Shown here: one piece after another, positions 36,396-48,562 of the stretch | How the letters are laid out: each line of letters opens with the position of its first letter | How positions within the stretch are numbered: the stretch's first letter is position 1 | DNA from: Cycas panzhihuaensis | Lineage: Eukaryota > Cycadophyta | Direction: 5' to 3' | DNA: 64,000 nt | NCBI GenBank assembly: GCA_023213395.1 | Contig: CM041465.1 | Span: forward strand, 116,567,741 to 116,631,740 | Made by a program: the position numbers and the translations under genes | The notes under the pieces: model-generated | Databases searched by the model: none | What the model saw: the letters and a program-made list of their open reading frames with translations, nothing else | Told to the model about the DNA's origin: nothing

Positions 36396-37500
36396 ATAGT
36401 AATGCTAGTTATTTATTATTAGTAAATACTTGGCCTAATTACATCGAGATTCAAGTTTTCAGATAGATTAGGCCCCATTAATATGAATGGTTAGGTTTTT
36501 GCAATTATTGTTGTTGTTATGGTTGAGGAATGGTATAAGATAGAAAAGTATAAGGGAGATTAAACTAAGCTATGGGATTAACCACATAATTAGTTTGGGG
36601 TATAAGATGTTGTGGGAAAATTAGATTGAAGTTGGAGAAATGATTTGGTTGTGGAGTAGGTCTAAGAATGTACATAGAAGAAGTGGGATTAGAGACTCTC
36701 AAAGATTGTGATTAACTAGTTCAAGCATGAGGATGGATGAAATGAGTATAAGAAATATATTAAGAAGAAGGAACTATATTAGACACTCTAAGAGATGGTG
36801 GGCAAAGTCTAACACCATGAGATAAAATCATATGCAATGTGTGAGGTTATGATTAAGTGGTAGAAGAAACAGGATGGGAAGAAGCAATCCTAGTGGTATA
36901 GATAGACTACAAGCTTGGTGAAGGCAAAGCCACTTGACTAGAAGCAGGTACATGAGAAGTATTAGGATTTCTATAGGCAGGAATGGTAGCAATACCCTCA
37001 TGCACAGAAGGTATAGTGTGAGGAGAGTGAAGTGGAGGGTTTGTGAATGAGTTGACTTATGGTCATCCACCTCTTTTAAAGGAGAAGAGTGGGATCTCAA
37101 TAAAAGTCTAGGTGAAGGAGGATGAGAAGACTGAATAACATTAGGTGGATGTTCTACTTCTATTGACTCATAATCTTTACCCAAAGGATTAATTTAAAAA
37201 TGTTATGGTGGGGATGGTATAAGTATCCAGGTAAAATAGATCTTGGTAACTAGGTATGTATAATGGAGTAAGAATCCTAGTGAGAACCAACTTAAAGAAT
37301 GATGAAGGTGGTTGAACGAAAGGTGGTTCTTTTTGTGTAAAAGAGGGATCTACAGAAGAAGGATCATCAGGATATTGAGAGGGTTCAAGATATCCTTGCT
37401 TCACGGGTATGCCATATAATTGGGATGAATCTTTAGGGGATTAAACATAAGTATCATGAGCTTGAAGTTTCAAAGATTCAACATAAGATAATAAGACTTC
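36396..37500 (-). pseudogene. Pro/Ser-rich broken frame, unrecognised
   Basis: Minus-strand reading gives LEPSQYPDDPSSVDPSFTQ and EPPFVQPPSSFF (open frame 37404-37189). EHPPNVIQSSHPPSPRLL follows (37184-36828), then further Pro/Ser/Thr/Tyr-rich stretches in shifting frames towards 36400. Composition, low complexity and tolerance of frame resemble the Pro/Tyr-rich relic at 7321-8660. I infer the disordered tail of a retroelement gag, but no conserved domain is visible and a host gene relic cannot be excluded. Confidence 0.4.
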
Positions 37501-39336
37501 TTAACTAAAGTGTAAAGGATGAGCCTAAAGATCCAGTGGGAGGCCTTAGATCCTCAAAGAGCACCTAAGAGTAGGTGTTGTGTTTTCCATTACTTTAAAG
37601 AGAAAATAAATAGTAGCTCTCCAACAAGGTTGCCAGAAAGATGCTGTGTCTTGGCTGGACCTAAACTAGATATCTCTAAATCAGTGACATGTTTCCTTTA
37701 TTTCAATTAGGATTAAGAGATATGAGATTTAAGAAGACCTAAGAAACCACCTTTGCCCAACTCCTAAAAAAGAGTATTCACTTAGTTATGTCATTGAAAA
37801 AGGATATGAATGAGCAATATAATAAAGCCTTGGATGTAAGGGGATGGCAAAATCCACTAGCCTACACAACTAGGTGAAGGAGTTCTAAGTTCAGAGTTAC
37901 TCTGATAATATTTTCTATGTCCTTCTTAGGGACTCCTATCTTTTGATTATTTCAACCTTTTGAATTTTACTTGAATAAAGAGAAAGGGTTAAGCAAATAG
38001 AAAGTTTTTTTTTCTTTTTATATTTTTATTTTATTTTTAATATTTGGAAAAAAGAAACAAATTAAACAAAGGCAACTAGAGAAGCAACAAGGCCTATTCT
38101 ACCTTCAACCAACAAGCAAAGGAAAATTAGTTGCATGCAATATATATATTTTTTCTTTTTCTTATTAAAAAATAAAGCACACTAATGAAAATATAAGACT
38201 ATCCTTTTAAATTCAATATGTACACTTCACTATGAAAGAAGAAAAACACTAACAAGAGATGTAACATATCATTCAATTGTTTTATATAAACTTTCAAAGA
38301 ATTTGATAACATGCAATGCTAACTGAAAGATCCTTATATCACACACATACTATCTTTTCTTTAAATGAATGTTCTATAATACAAAAGAGAAATTTCAAAG
38401 ACATACTATTGTTGTTTAAAATAAAATTTTAGACCTCTAAAGTTGTATGCAAATATCAAAACTTCAATTACAATCCTTATTCAAGAAAACTAGTTACATA
38501 ACTTTAAGATTCTATCACAATTGGAGTAAGAGTGGCTCCAAAAGGATCCTTGAACCTCTAATAGCCTAAAAAATCAAATAGACATTTTATTCAACACTTT
38601 AAATTTTTCTTCTCAAAGGAAGAAAGCAAACCTAAGAGTGAAACCATGTAAGCAATGAAACCAAGACTTCTTTCCTAGTGCAAAAAATCTACCTCAGAAT
38701 GACTCTTTTCTTTTGATTGATCAATTCTTTATAAATTTCTCCTTTAAAACAAGTAAAGAAAGAGAAGCAACAAGCAACAAGGGATGAATAACAGTTAAAC
38801 ACAAGTAAAAAAGGATTATAAACTGCTTGGAATATAACCTACTATGGAAGAATGGGAAGATATGACTATTTGAATGGTGGAGAGATGACCATGTCCCACC
38901 TTAGTCTATCCCTTATAAACCACACAAAGGGCTAACCTTTTAGCCAATATTCCAAGATAAAAATACATACAAGATCACCACAATTACCAACTAAAAGAAA
39001 TAGCAAATTCTAAGTAAGAAATAACCTCTAGTAGATAGTGAAATAACAAGAAATCACATAGGAAATATCTTACCAATTTGGAAGAGTTTTGAGGCTGAAA
39101 AACTTGAAAAGAACCACAAAACTTGAAGAAAAAGCTATTAATATTAGAGTATCAACAATATAATGAGTCACAACATCAAAATATCCTCTTAATTTCATCC
39201 ATAAACATCACCAAAAGTAGTCTTGAAATCACAACAGTAATAGTCCTAAAAAAATCTCTAAAAATCTCTCAAAATCCACATAAAACTTGAAAAATTCATA
39301 CTCTAGATCTCCAAGATAAATAATAATATACTACTG
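37501..39336. other. Gene-free DNA
   Basis: AT-rich with a poly-T/poly-A-rich stretch near 38005-38060. The 63-codon frame at 37519-37710 shows no family resemblance. No LTR pair seen. Confidence 0.5.
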
Positions 39337-39648
39337 TGTGACTTGCCATTACACTAGAAGCCCATGAGTGATTTAGTAAGAAGAATCCTTAGTAAGTGAA
39401 TAAGCCATAGTCTAACACTCCCCTGTGACGAGGAGGCTACCATAGCATGTATCGCTTGTGTTACAATTCCACCTAAATTGGGGATACATGGGGACCTCAT
39501 CAGAGAAAGGGTCTTTCTCTACAATATGCACATGATTTGAATCTTGAACTTGGGCTCTAATACCACTTGTGACTTGCTACTACACCAAAAGCCTATGGGT
39601 GATTTGGGAAGAGGACTCTTTAGTAAGTGGACTAGCCATAATCCAACA
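39337..39648 (-). mobile_element. Complete TRIM (terminal-repeat retrotransposon in miniature)
   Basis: Two 81-bp terminal direct repeats (39337-39417 and 39568-39648) flank a 150-bp interior. On the minus strand the repeats start TGTTGGATTATGG or TGTTAGACTATGG and end AAGTCACA. The 5' one is followed two bases later by a PBS, TGGTATTAGAGC (39554-39565). The 3' one is preceded by a purine tract ACAGGGGAG. Flanks are TACTG on both sides, an exact 5-bp TSD. There is no coding capacity. Size and plan match the smallest TRIM/SMART elements of plants. It is mobilised in trans by an unknown autonomous element. Confidence 0.93.
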
Positions 39649-40200
39649 TACTGATCACTCTAGGGTATTCAAGGGATAATATTTCATTGAATGTAGGTAG
39701 TGGCATGCAAAAATCTAGCACATTGGTCAAGTTTTACATACATAATAGTAAAAAATATGACTGGTCATATTTTTAAACCTACAAAAAACGTGACAAATAG
39801 AAAAGTAAAAATAAACTCATCAAAAAAATTAAAAATTAATTTTTAAATATAAATTAAAGTACAAATGACTTTATAAATGGGTAAAGAGGCCCAAAATAAG
39901 ATGAAAACAATCAGAATAATCCCAAAAATGATAAAAAATAAAACTCATTACTGAAATAAAGAATAAAACTTAAAAATGCAACATTTAAAAGGAAAATTAG
40001 ATTGAAGTGAAGGTGAAAGAAAAATTTTAGTACCATAGTATCAGTCATTGACATGTGATAGCATAATACATATTATATCATCATTCATCATGCATCATAA
40101 AGCAAAACTCAATATATTACTTTATCAAAACATAGCCTAACTCATCTCAAAACAAGTTTATCATTTATTTTCTCATAAAATCATACAAGAACTATATAAA
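39649..40200. other. Gene-free DNA
   Basis: A-rich with no frame. It could be eroded upstream sequence of the gypsy relic that follows. Confidence 0.5.
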
Positions 40201-42768
40201 AAATCACAAATATAAATAAGAGGCTGGGTTTTAGTGAAATAGTGTGGATTATAAGGAGATTAATAAGATTACTATAAAAAATAAGTTCCCTAGTCTAAGG
40301 ATAGATGACATGTTAGATGAGATCCATGGAACCTTAATATTTTTCCAAGTTAGATTTATAATTTGAATATTATCAGATCCTGATTGCTCTAGAAGGCTAT
40401 AATAAGATAACCTTTTAAACCCATCATAGCTAGTTCAAGTTTAGATTGATGGCTTTTAACCTCTACAATACACTTGATACCTTCCAAATACTCATGAATA
40501 CAACTTTTAGCCTTTATTTTTATAAATTTATCATTATCTTCTTTGATGATATACTTATCTATAGTTCATACTCAAACCACTATATTCATCTAGAGATTAT
40601 CCTCTAAATATTATGCTAACACTAATTATATATAAACCTTTATAAGTGTGGGGTTTAGGAAAATAAAACTCCAAGATCTAGGGTATATTATATCTTTAGA
40701 AAGGGTATGTATGGACCTTGATAAAATATTGGTCATTACTACCTGGCTAACACTAACCAATCTCACATAATTACGAGTATTCCTTGGTCTTATGAGTTTC
40801 ATCACTACTTTGTATAAAATTATGCCTATCTAATAGCTTTATTAACTAACCTACTCTACAAAGACTCTTTTTAATGGTCTTAAGAAACCAAAGTTTCTTT
40901 TTCCCATTGCAAATTAGTAATGATATCTACCCTAGTTCCTGTCACTCATAATTTTACCTAACCATTCTAGTTAGAATGTGATTCGTCAAGATTTAGCCTC
41001 AATGTGGCACTCATACAAGGCTACCACCCCATTGCATTTGAAAGTTAAAAACTAAAAGACCATGAATTGTGACTGTTAATATACCAAAAGGAAATAAGAG
41101 CTTTCTTATACATCATGGATAAGTAGTGATAATATTTCTTGGGGTTAAAATTTGTTATCCTTATAGACCATTGTAGCCTCCATAGTTAATGATATTAGTT
41201 AGTTCTATCAAAAGAATAAGCTAAATGGATTAATTGCCTATAGGTTTTTAACTTTATAATATCTTATAAGAAGGGTAAAGATAATGTGGTTATATATACA
41301 CTTTCCCATCTTCCCCCTAATTCTAGTACCCCCAATATTGGCATTTATATTATGTTAAAGCCCTATCCTATTTAGCTTGATGAATTACATGTTGAAAACT
41401 AGGATCAACCTAATTATTCCCTCTAGAGTGAAAAAATTCTAAACCAAAATGGTCAGTTGACATAGAATAACCATTTGCTATTTGGGAATGGCATCTTTGT
41501 ACACTTGTCCTCCTCTTTTATCCATCAAATTTTATCAAAGTATCACTCTACTCCCTAAGGGGGCATTCAAGATTTGATAAAATCCATTGACGTATCTATA
41601 TAGATTTCTTTTGGCCTCACATGAAACCTACCATCTTCACCTTTATATCTGAGTTTGATACTTATTAGTAAAATAATATGGATAATAAATCCTTATTAGG
41701 ACTCCTCTAATCACTACATATTCCTCAAGGTAAATGATAGAGTATTACTATAGATTTTATTACTATCCTACTTAGATCTATTAGTTTTAACTTAGTTTAG
41801 GTGGTCATCAATAGATTAACCAAATATCTATAAATAATCCTATCTTATTGATCTTTATATCTAATTTATTTTTTTCCTTCATGGATTTCCCTCAACCATC
41901 TTTATGAAAAATAGCCTAAGATTACTAGCTCTTTTTAGTAAGAACTGTTTAAAGTTATGGGAACCTTATTCAACATGAGTGTTGCTTACTATCCTCAAAC
42001 TAATGATTACTTTGAGGCCCTAAATAAAACTCTTAAAATTTACCTATATTGCTTTACCTCAAATCACCAAGCTAAGTAGACCTCCTAGTTATCCCTAGTA
42101 GAATATTGGTATAACTCATCTCAACATTCAACCATTGGTATATCCCTATTTCTAGCATTATATGATTATCACCCCACATTCACACCATACATTAGTAATC
42201 AATTTTCAGAATTCCTTAGCCCAATAAAGACTTTAAGAGATGGAGCAAACCCTTTATAACCTTAAGAAAAACCTAGCCAATGCTAGAAATCATATGAAAA
42301 AATTCATCAATCACCATAATTCTGATCAGCCATTTAATATTGGAAATTTAATATTCCTTTGCCTCCAACTATAGAAATAATAATCCCTCAAAATCCATAA
42401 AGGCTATAAGCTAAGCCCCCATTATTATAGTCTATATAAAGTCTTCTAAAATATTGGTTAAGTTACATAAACTATTGAACTTCTCTTAAATACCAATATT
42501 CATAATATCTTTCATGTTTCATACCTTAAAAAATATATGTATAGAAAATTTATGCCCCATACCACCCTCCATATTCTAAATGATGAATAAAAGCTCATAG
42601 TTTTACTAGACCAGATCCTCACCAATCATTAATGCTACCTTTGTAATCACACTATTTCTAAGTGTCTAATATAATATGTTAGTTGTGATGCAGAAGAACA
42701 ACTTGGAAATCTAATAAGTTTGTCAAGTAGTGCTCTTATCTCCAATGCTTTAAGAACTCATCATCTTA
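40201..42768 (+). pseudogene. Element F: Ty3/gypsy RT, integrase and chromodomain relic
   Basis: Broken frames on the plus strand follow the gypsy order. An RT start is visible as INKITIKNKFPSLRIDDMLD-type sequence near 40245-40310. The RT thumb reads VCMDLDKILVITTWLTLTN (about 40700-40760). Integrase shows the HSRFDKIH-RIYIDFFWPHMK block (about 41560-41630), then HIPQGK, and LFNMSVAYYPQTNDYFEALN (about 41970-42030). The region near 42100-42130 reads LVEYWYNSSQHSTIGI. Near 42640-42740 a chromodomain-like tail ends the polyprotein, so a chromovirus is likely. Stops are dense and no frame exceeds a few dozen codons. Gag and protease are not visible upstream. Domain order makes the family call safe; the exact ends are not. 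Confidence 0.8.
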
Positions 42769-43490
42769 TGGGGGGACCTATAATATAACTCCATCTTCAT
42801 AAGAAAGAGGTACTAGTGCATGGAATCTATTAAAGGGTTAAGTGTTGGTATTAACTATTAAGTTTTTTCTGTGAGTCACTAAGCCCTCTAATGATATGTA
42901 GGGCTATTAGGGCCACTAATATGATTATTTAAGAGAGACCCTTTTTTATCTATTTAAGAGTTAGAGATTACTTGTAAAGTATTATTAGTTCATTTTCGTT
43001 TCTTAAGAGAATTACTTTGGTACTCCTTTGGTATTCATTTATTTCCATTGTGCCATTTGTGAGATATATTTTGTAATATTAGCTTCCATGATTTAATAAA
43101 GGTGTTACATATATTCTTCCATCTCCTTTATCATGCAATATATAAGGATATTCTTAGGTAGATATGTTGTGTATACCACTAGACAATTAAGTATTAGTGT
43201 CAGTTATTAAACTTTGCACATAGGTCATTAAGCTCTCTAGTGAAATATTAGGTTGTTTAGCCCACCAAAAGAATTGTTTAGAGAAAGGCCCTCTTTTATC
43301 TTTTTAAGAGTTATGGATTATAGTAAGAATGTTGTTATGTATTTTTACTTTTAAGATATTATACTTCGGTACATATTTTGGTGTCCTTTTAGTATCCATT
43401 GAATCCATTGTGAGATCATTTTTTGTAATCTGCTTCTCAATTTAATAAAAGTGCTTCATGTTCTCTCTTATTTTCCATTGTCATTTTAGT
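42769..43490 (+). repeat. Element F polypurine tract and tandemly duplicated LTR-like unit
   Basis: GGGGGGACC (42770-42778) fits a PPT after the stop of the gypsy frame. Two diverged tandem copies of one sequence follow, from about 42839 and from about 43188, period about 349 bp. Each runs from TAAGT-TT-GT through ATTTAAGAG / CCCTCTTTTATCT to AATAAAGGTG / AATAAAAGTG, a polyadenylation-like signal. This is either an LTR with an internal duplication or two abutting LTRs. Confidence 0.55.
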
Positions 43491-45080
43491 GTGAGAAGAG
43501 AATTATTAGGAGACATACTCTATGTCCTATCACAAAATCGTAAGTGAGTGTCTCTTCACTTATTAATGTATTTTTTCGTAGTTTTTTTATTAATTTTTCC
43601 CAATACCATGGTTGACTGATGGACTTCCTCTAAAACTACAACATCACTAATGCTTTAGAAATTATTAATGATCAAATGCATGGGTTTTTTACCCATGTAT
43701 GTGTCCAAAAGTTTCATGGAAATAATGCATCTAAAAACCACTTCTACTCACTAAAATCTCACATATAAATAGCACCTCATTTCTTGAAATAAGGGGAGAA
43801 AGTTTTTTGGTACTAAAATAATACTCAAAATCTTTTAAAAAAATGCTTAAAACCTTTTATTATTATTTGTTCACTTGAGCTTGCATTGGGACCAATCAAA
43901 TGCTATAGGGATTAACTCTTTAGGAGCCTAACACCACGAGCATTGGTCCCACTTCAGGTTTAAGGAGTACCCCATATTGTTTAGCTTTTATTTCCTCTCC
44001 TCATTTGCTTTAGTTTTAGTTTTCATGGAGTTGCATTTCTTTTGCTTAGAATTCTCCTCCCTTGACCTCATTTACCTTTATTTCCTGCTATTTAGAGGTG
44101 TTTAGAGAAGTAAAGAGAACTCATCAATATTATTAGCCTCATAAGTGATGGCAATCCCACCATTTTTTAGGATTTTAATACTATCAGGTTTGATTTATGA
44201 TAAGTTTCTAAATTTCTATTTTATGTTATTTTGATCTTTTTAATATATATGCATATCACTTCACAACTCAATGAGTGGATGGGGTAGAATAATATATTTG
44301 TTTACTTGTAGGTATTAAAGAATTCCAAGTTAGAGTTTCTTTTACCTTCATCCCATCTTTCCCATGACTAAGAAGTGTTTGTAGAATAATATAAGCACTA
44401 CCAAAATTCTTCTAAATTTCTTAAAAGGTATGCAATTTTAAATTATATTTTAAAATTAATTCCTAGGAAATTTAAATTTGTAAATAATGATTTTTTATTA
44501 TAATGTACTCTAACAAGTAGAAATTCTATCAAATTTTGCATAGATTTAATTGAGATCAGACATATGCTTCAAGGTTATTTTTTATAGCTATACTTAGAAG
44601 ATTTAAGACACACAAAGTAAGCAGTTAAAAGACTAAACAATGAGTTATTGTATGTTAAAATTGTATCACAAGCTCATTACATAAAAAATAATAAAAGGAC
44701 ATTCTTTCATGTTTCTTAACCTTTAAAAGAGAAAAGTGTTTGTCTTGACTACTTGTGCGTTCATCCGTCTGCCTACTCTTCCCCTCTCTTTCATGTTAGC
44801 TTAATTAAAAGTACAATAAACAAAGTAGAAAGGAATGTATTTTTAATTTACATTGGTAAGTACTTATTCAAGCCAAGTAGAGTGGAGCACTAACACTTGT
44901 TATAAGTCCTTGAATCTAAAGGGTTAAAAGCTTTATATTTATATTAAGTTTTTAAATTTATCTTTATTAAATCTAAAGTATATATACTTATATTATAGTA
45001 GTTTTTAAATTTCTCTTTAGTATCTTCTAAGATAGGGTATTCCTCGTCTAATGAAAGGGTCATTACTTCTTTACCTAGGT
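43491..45080. other. Gene-free DNA
   Basis: No coding frame. An ATATAAATAG box at about 43763 resembles an LTR core promoter but has no partner in the window. Confidence 0.4.
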
Positions 45081-46334
45081 TTCATTACTACATGAATGGT
45101 GTGGCCTTATGCCCTAAGTGAATTGAGTCCTCTAAATTCTATTATGAATAGACTAGTGGTGGGAAGTTATCCCAATCTTATATTACTAGTATAACTGAGT
45201 GAACACCATATTTCCTATTAAGAGTGGTGTCTTTTCATATCCTTAATTCTTGAAGTCTAATGAGGTATGTTGGAGCTATATGTAGGCACTTCTAAACTAC
45301 TTTATTGTCTTCAAAGTTTAGAATTAGTTTTTGAAATGATAAGTCCCTACCGACTTATCTATAAGTGGATTGATCCTATGATCTTGGATACCTCTAGCCT
45401 CTTCCTCCTTTTAATCCTTTCCCTACCTTCTAGATTGCATCTTGTTGTGTAGATTTATTTAGGTATTGATATATAATAAGTTAATCACCCTAAGGGATAA
45501 TTATATTAAGAATAGACATGCAAATCATATTTTTGGTTGGAGAACATGTGCCTTAGCGACCTTTTTAGAACCCGAGAGTTATTTTATTGGGTGTTGTTTA
45601 GTCCTTCCAAGGATGTATGTTGATTATATTAGCTTACTTTTATTTCCTTTTTATAGTTAGATTAGTTAGCTTTCCTCTTGTCTTTCATGTATTATCACCT
45701 TCACATTTATCTACCTATATCCTTATATATAAGTTAATTATTTAAGTACTTTCTTAAGATTCCCTTCTTATTTCTTATATCATATGTATATGCATTCATT
45801 GCCCTTAGTTTAGGTTCATCGTTCATCCTTGTACTTATATTTAAAAGATGCATGTGTTTTCTAAGTGAGAGTCTAAGTTCCTTCCCTCCTACTTGGTCCT
45901 TCTACCTTACACCCTTTACTAAATTATATAAGTGACCTCTTATTCCTACTTGGCTATGCTAGCAGTTCAAGTTAGTGATACATCACTTACTCCTTTCCTC
46001 CATTCCACCTTCAATCTTTACTATATGATATCTCTCTTGCCAATGTACTATAAGCCTCATGGGCATCCCTTAACCTCTTTTATACTATTTCAAGATATGG
46101 GTGTATACTTTGCTTAGGCCTTTTCCCTCTCCCTTTAAATAATCTGTCATATGCATTGATTATCTCAACACTTATAAAACCTTCCTCCTCTAGATCCATG
46201 CTCATATTCATCTATTATCCCTTTGCCTAATGAGCATAGCTTGATGGTAGAATTTCTACTTTTAGAGTGGCTGATAAACCCTTACCACACCTAGACTCTA
46301 ATTGGTCATATATAGGTTATCCTTATGATTCCTA
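45081..46334 (+). pseudogene. Broken coding relic with Pro/Ser-rich tail (left part), unrecognised
   Basis: Open stretches at 45267-45452 (MLELYVGTSKLLYCLQSLEL...) and 45466-45660 (MIYNKLITLRDNYIKNRHAN...) look folded and are followed by pyrimidine-rich DNA that reads as Ser/Pro/Leu/Tyr-rich. Element C interrupts it at 46334 and it resumes at 53914. I infer gag of an older element, because the tail composition resembles 7321-8660, but I see no diagnostic motif. Confidence 0.35.
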
Positions 46335-46646
46335 TGAAAGAGGTTAATGTATCAAGGTCATTTATATAGATTAATTGAGTGACTTTAAGATATACTATTA
46401 GCATTAGTCTCTTAGTGAAATACACTTATGTGTATTTAGATATAATTTTAGGTTTATGTCATTAGGCAGGAAAATCCTAACCTTAATGCTCACCCTCAAT
46501 AATAAAAGGTGAAATCTCAAGGAGAGAGTCATTATTCATTCTCACCTCTAAGCTTTGCTCTTATATCTTATTTTCATCTATTTTTCATTCTCCATTACCA
46601 TTGTGTGTATGTGAGTGATTTATTCCCTATATCCATCCTCCTTTCA
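46335..46646 (+). repeat. Element C 5' LTR
   Basis: 312 bp, followed two bases later by the PBS. Contains AATAAAAGGT. Confidence 0.95.
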
Positions 46647-46648
46647 TG

Positions 46649-46660
46649 TGGTAACAGAGC
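46649..46660 (+). other. Element C primer-binding site
   Basis: TGGTAACAGAGC, one mismatch from the usual initiator tRNA-Met complement. Confidence 0.85.
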
Positions 46661-48562
46661 TAGAAGGAGATCCATTCACTCCATTCCACTTGCATAGAGT
46701 CATTTTGCCTCTCCTTCACCTTTAATGTGAAGAATTATTGAGAGTGCACTCATTATTTTTAAAATTTTAAGAGCTTTTCTATCATGCAAAAGTTGTATTT
46801 TATTTATATTATATTTCAATATCCTCTATTTATTTGCAAGTGCATTGAGAATCAAAGTTGTTAGCTAGAAGAAGGCTTCCTAGCTTTAGGCTCCTAGAAA
46901 AAAATAGCTTTTTATTAATCTTTGTAGCTAATTTTAAATTTTACTAAGAGATATTTTATTAAATTTTCATCATAAATTAATTGTTAGTTATAAAATATAT
47001 GTTGTAAAGTTGTAGGAAAAATTTCTAACAGCTTGTAGGTGGTAGAAATAAGCCTAAACTCTTCATAAAAAGGCTATTTAGCCCTACATGAGATAAAAAT
47101 TAAATATTATCCATTTTGGCTAAAAATTGGTAAGGAGGGATTCCTAAGAAAGACAAATATTTTTGTCTTCTATGCCATCTCCAAATTCTACCTTGATCAA
47201 CCCAAAAATGTAGAAGTTCATTTGGCCCTAATCTGACTATTTTTTAAAGAAATTTTCTCAAAATTTTTAATGCATGTCAAAATTTCTTAAGGGATTTAGT
47301 AGATTTAACCTCAATGAATCTAACAAATCAAGTTTTATCAGATTTGATATGCCAGAGAGAAAGATTTCATCAAAATTTAAATTTTTGCTAAGGAAAGTCT
47401 CATAGGAGTTTCGACGAGTTTTACCTTGTTTCTGCTCATTTTTAGAAGTTTTTCCAGAAGATTTTTTGACTCACCATGGTGAGATATATTATATGAGAGA
47501 GTGAATTTTTGATATGAAATGTTTTGACTATTTCGTATAGTTGTATGGCCATATAGAAGTTTTCTACGGAAGATTCAGATTCCTCTCACTTTTCTTAGTA
47601 CTTTTTCTCTTAGTCAAAATTTAAGTTTAGAAGTAAATTTTTAAGGTTTTTTTACTTTTTCCCTTTTATTAACAAAAAAAAGAAGGGGTTTTTTAAATAG
47701 AAAAAGTAAAAATACTCATTGCAATAGTAAAACACCTAGATCATAATAAAATCTAGTGATTATACTTAGCATCTTTAAATATTTGTTCACATGCATGTAT
47801 ATTGATAGACAAAAGCATTAAAGCAATCATTTCAACAACATAAATATAACTATAATTTTATATTCTCTAAAATGAATACATTATGTTTGATTTATACTAT
47901 CAGTTCTTGACTTGTGTGCACACTCACTTTGGTTGAAATAGACCATGGTTGGTCGAAGTCTGGGCCCTAAGGGAGGAGTGAGTTTCATACTAGGTCTAGT
48001 CTTAACCAGAATACAGGTGAAGCGATAGGTTAGCCATATCTATGGGCTCTCTTTAGAGATTATTTGATAATTAGCTGGGATAACTAAAACCTTAATGAGA
48101 GTTTAAAATCAACTTAGTCCAATATCTATCATAGTCATGGGACACACACATACTACTTGACTCTTCTAAGGGGGTATATAGTTGCTCATTAGTGAACTAG
48201 GTGATGACTCAGAGTACCTGGGCTTCACTGTAACTTAGATTTCATCACCAAGCATAGGTGTAGGTATCATGGATGAAGGCCCTAATCGTATACTAGAAGC
48301 CTTAGGCATCAAAACCTCACTTACATTTGGATATAAGTTAGAGTTTAGTGGCATGACACATCACCACTCTTTTCTAACTCTACATTAGGCCTCATTCTTA
48401 CATCATTGCTTATACTCATTCTTTATAGTTATTAAAAATACTTAATTATTACTTACCTTCTATCATAACATTCATTTCTATATCCTTGTTATGCTAAGTG
48501 TACTAGCCACATGTGTCAGTGGCATATACTTTTATTATCTCTTCTACTTTTTCATCATCATC
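46661..48562 (+). other. Element C 5' leader
   Basis: About 1.9 kb without a frame, conserved in part with elements B (inverted) and D. It includes a Lys/Asn-rich A-tract block near 47640-47710 and a GGCCCTAAGGGAGG segment near 47970 shared with D at 56160. Confidence 0.8.
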
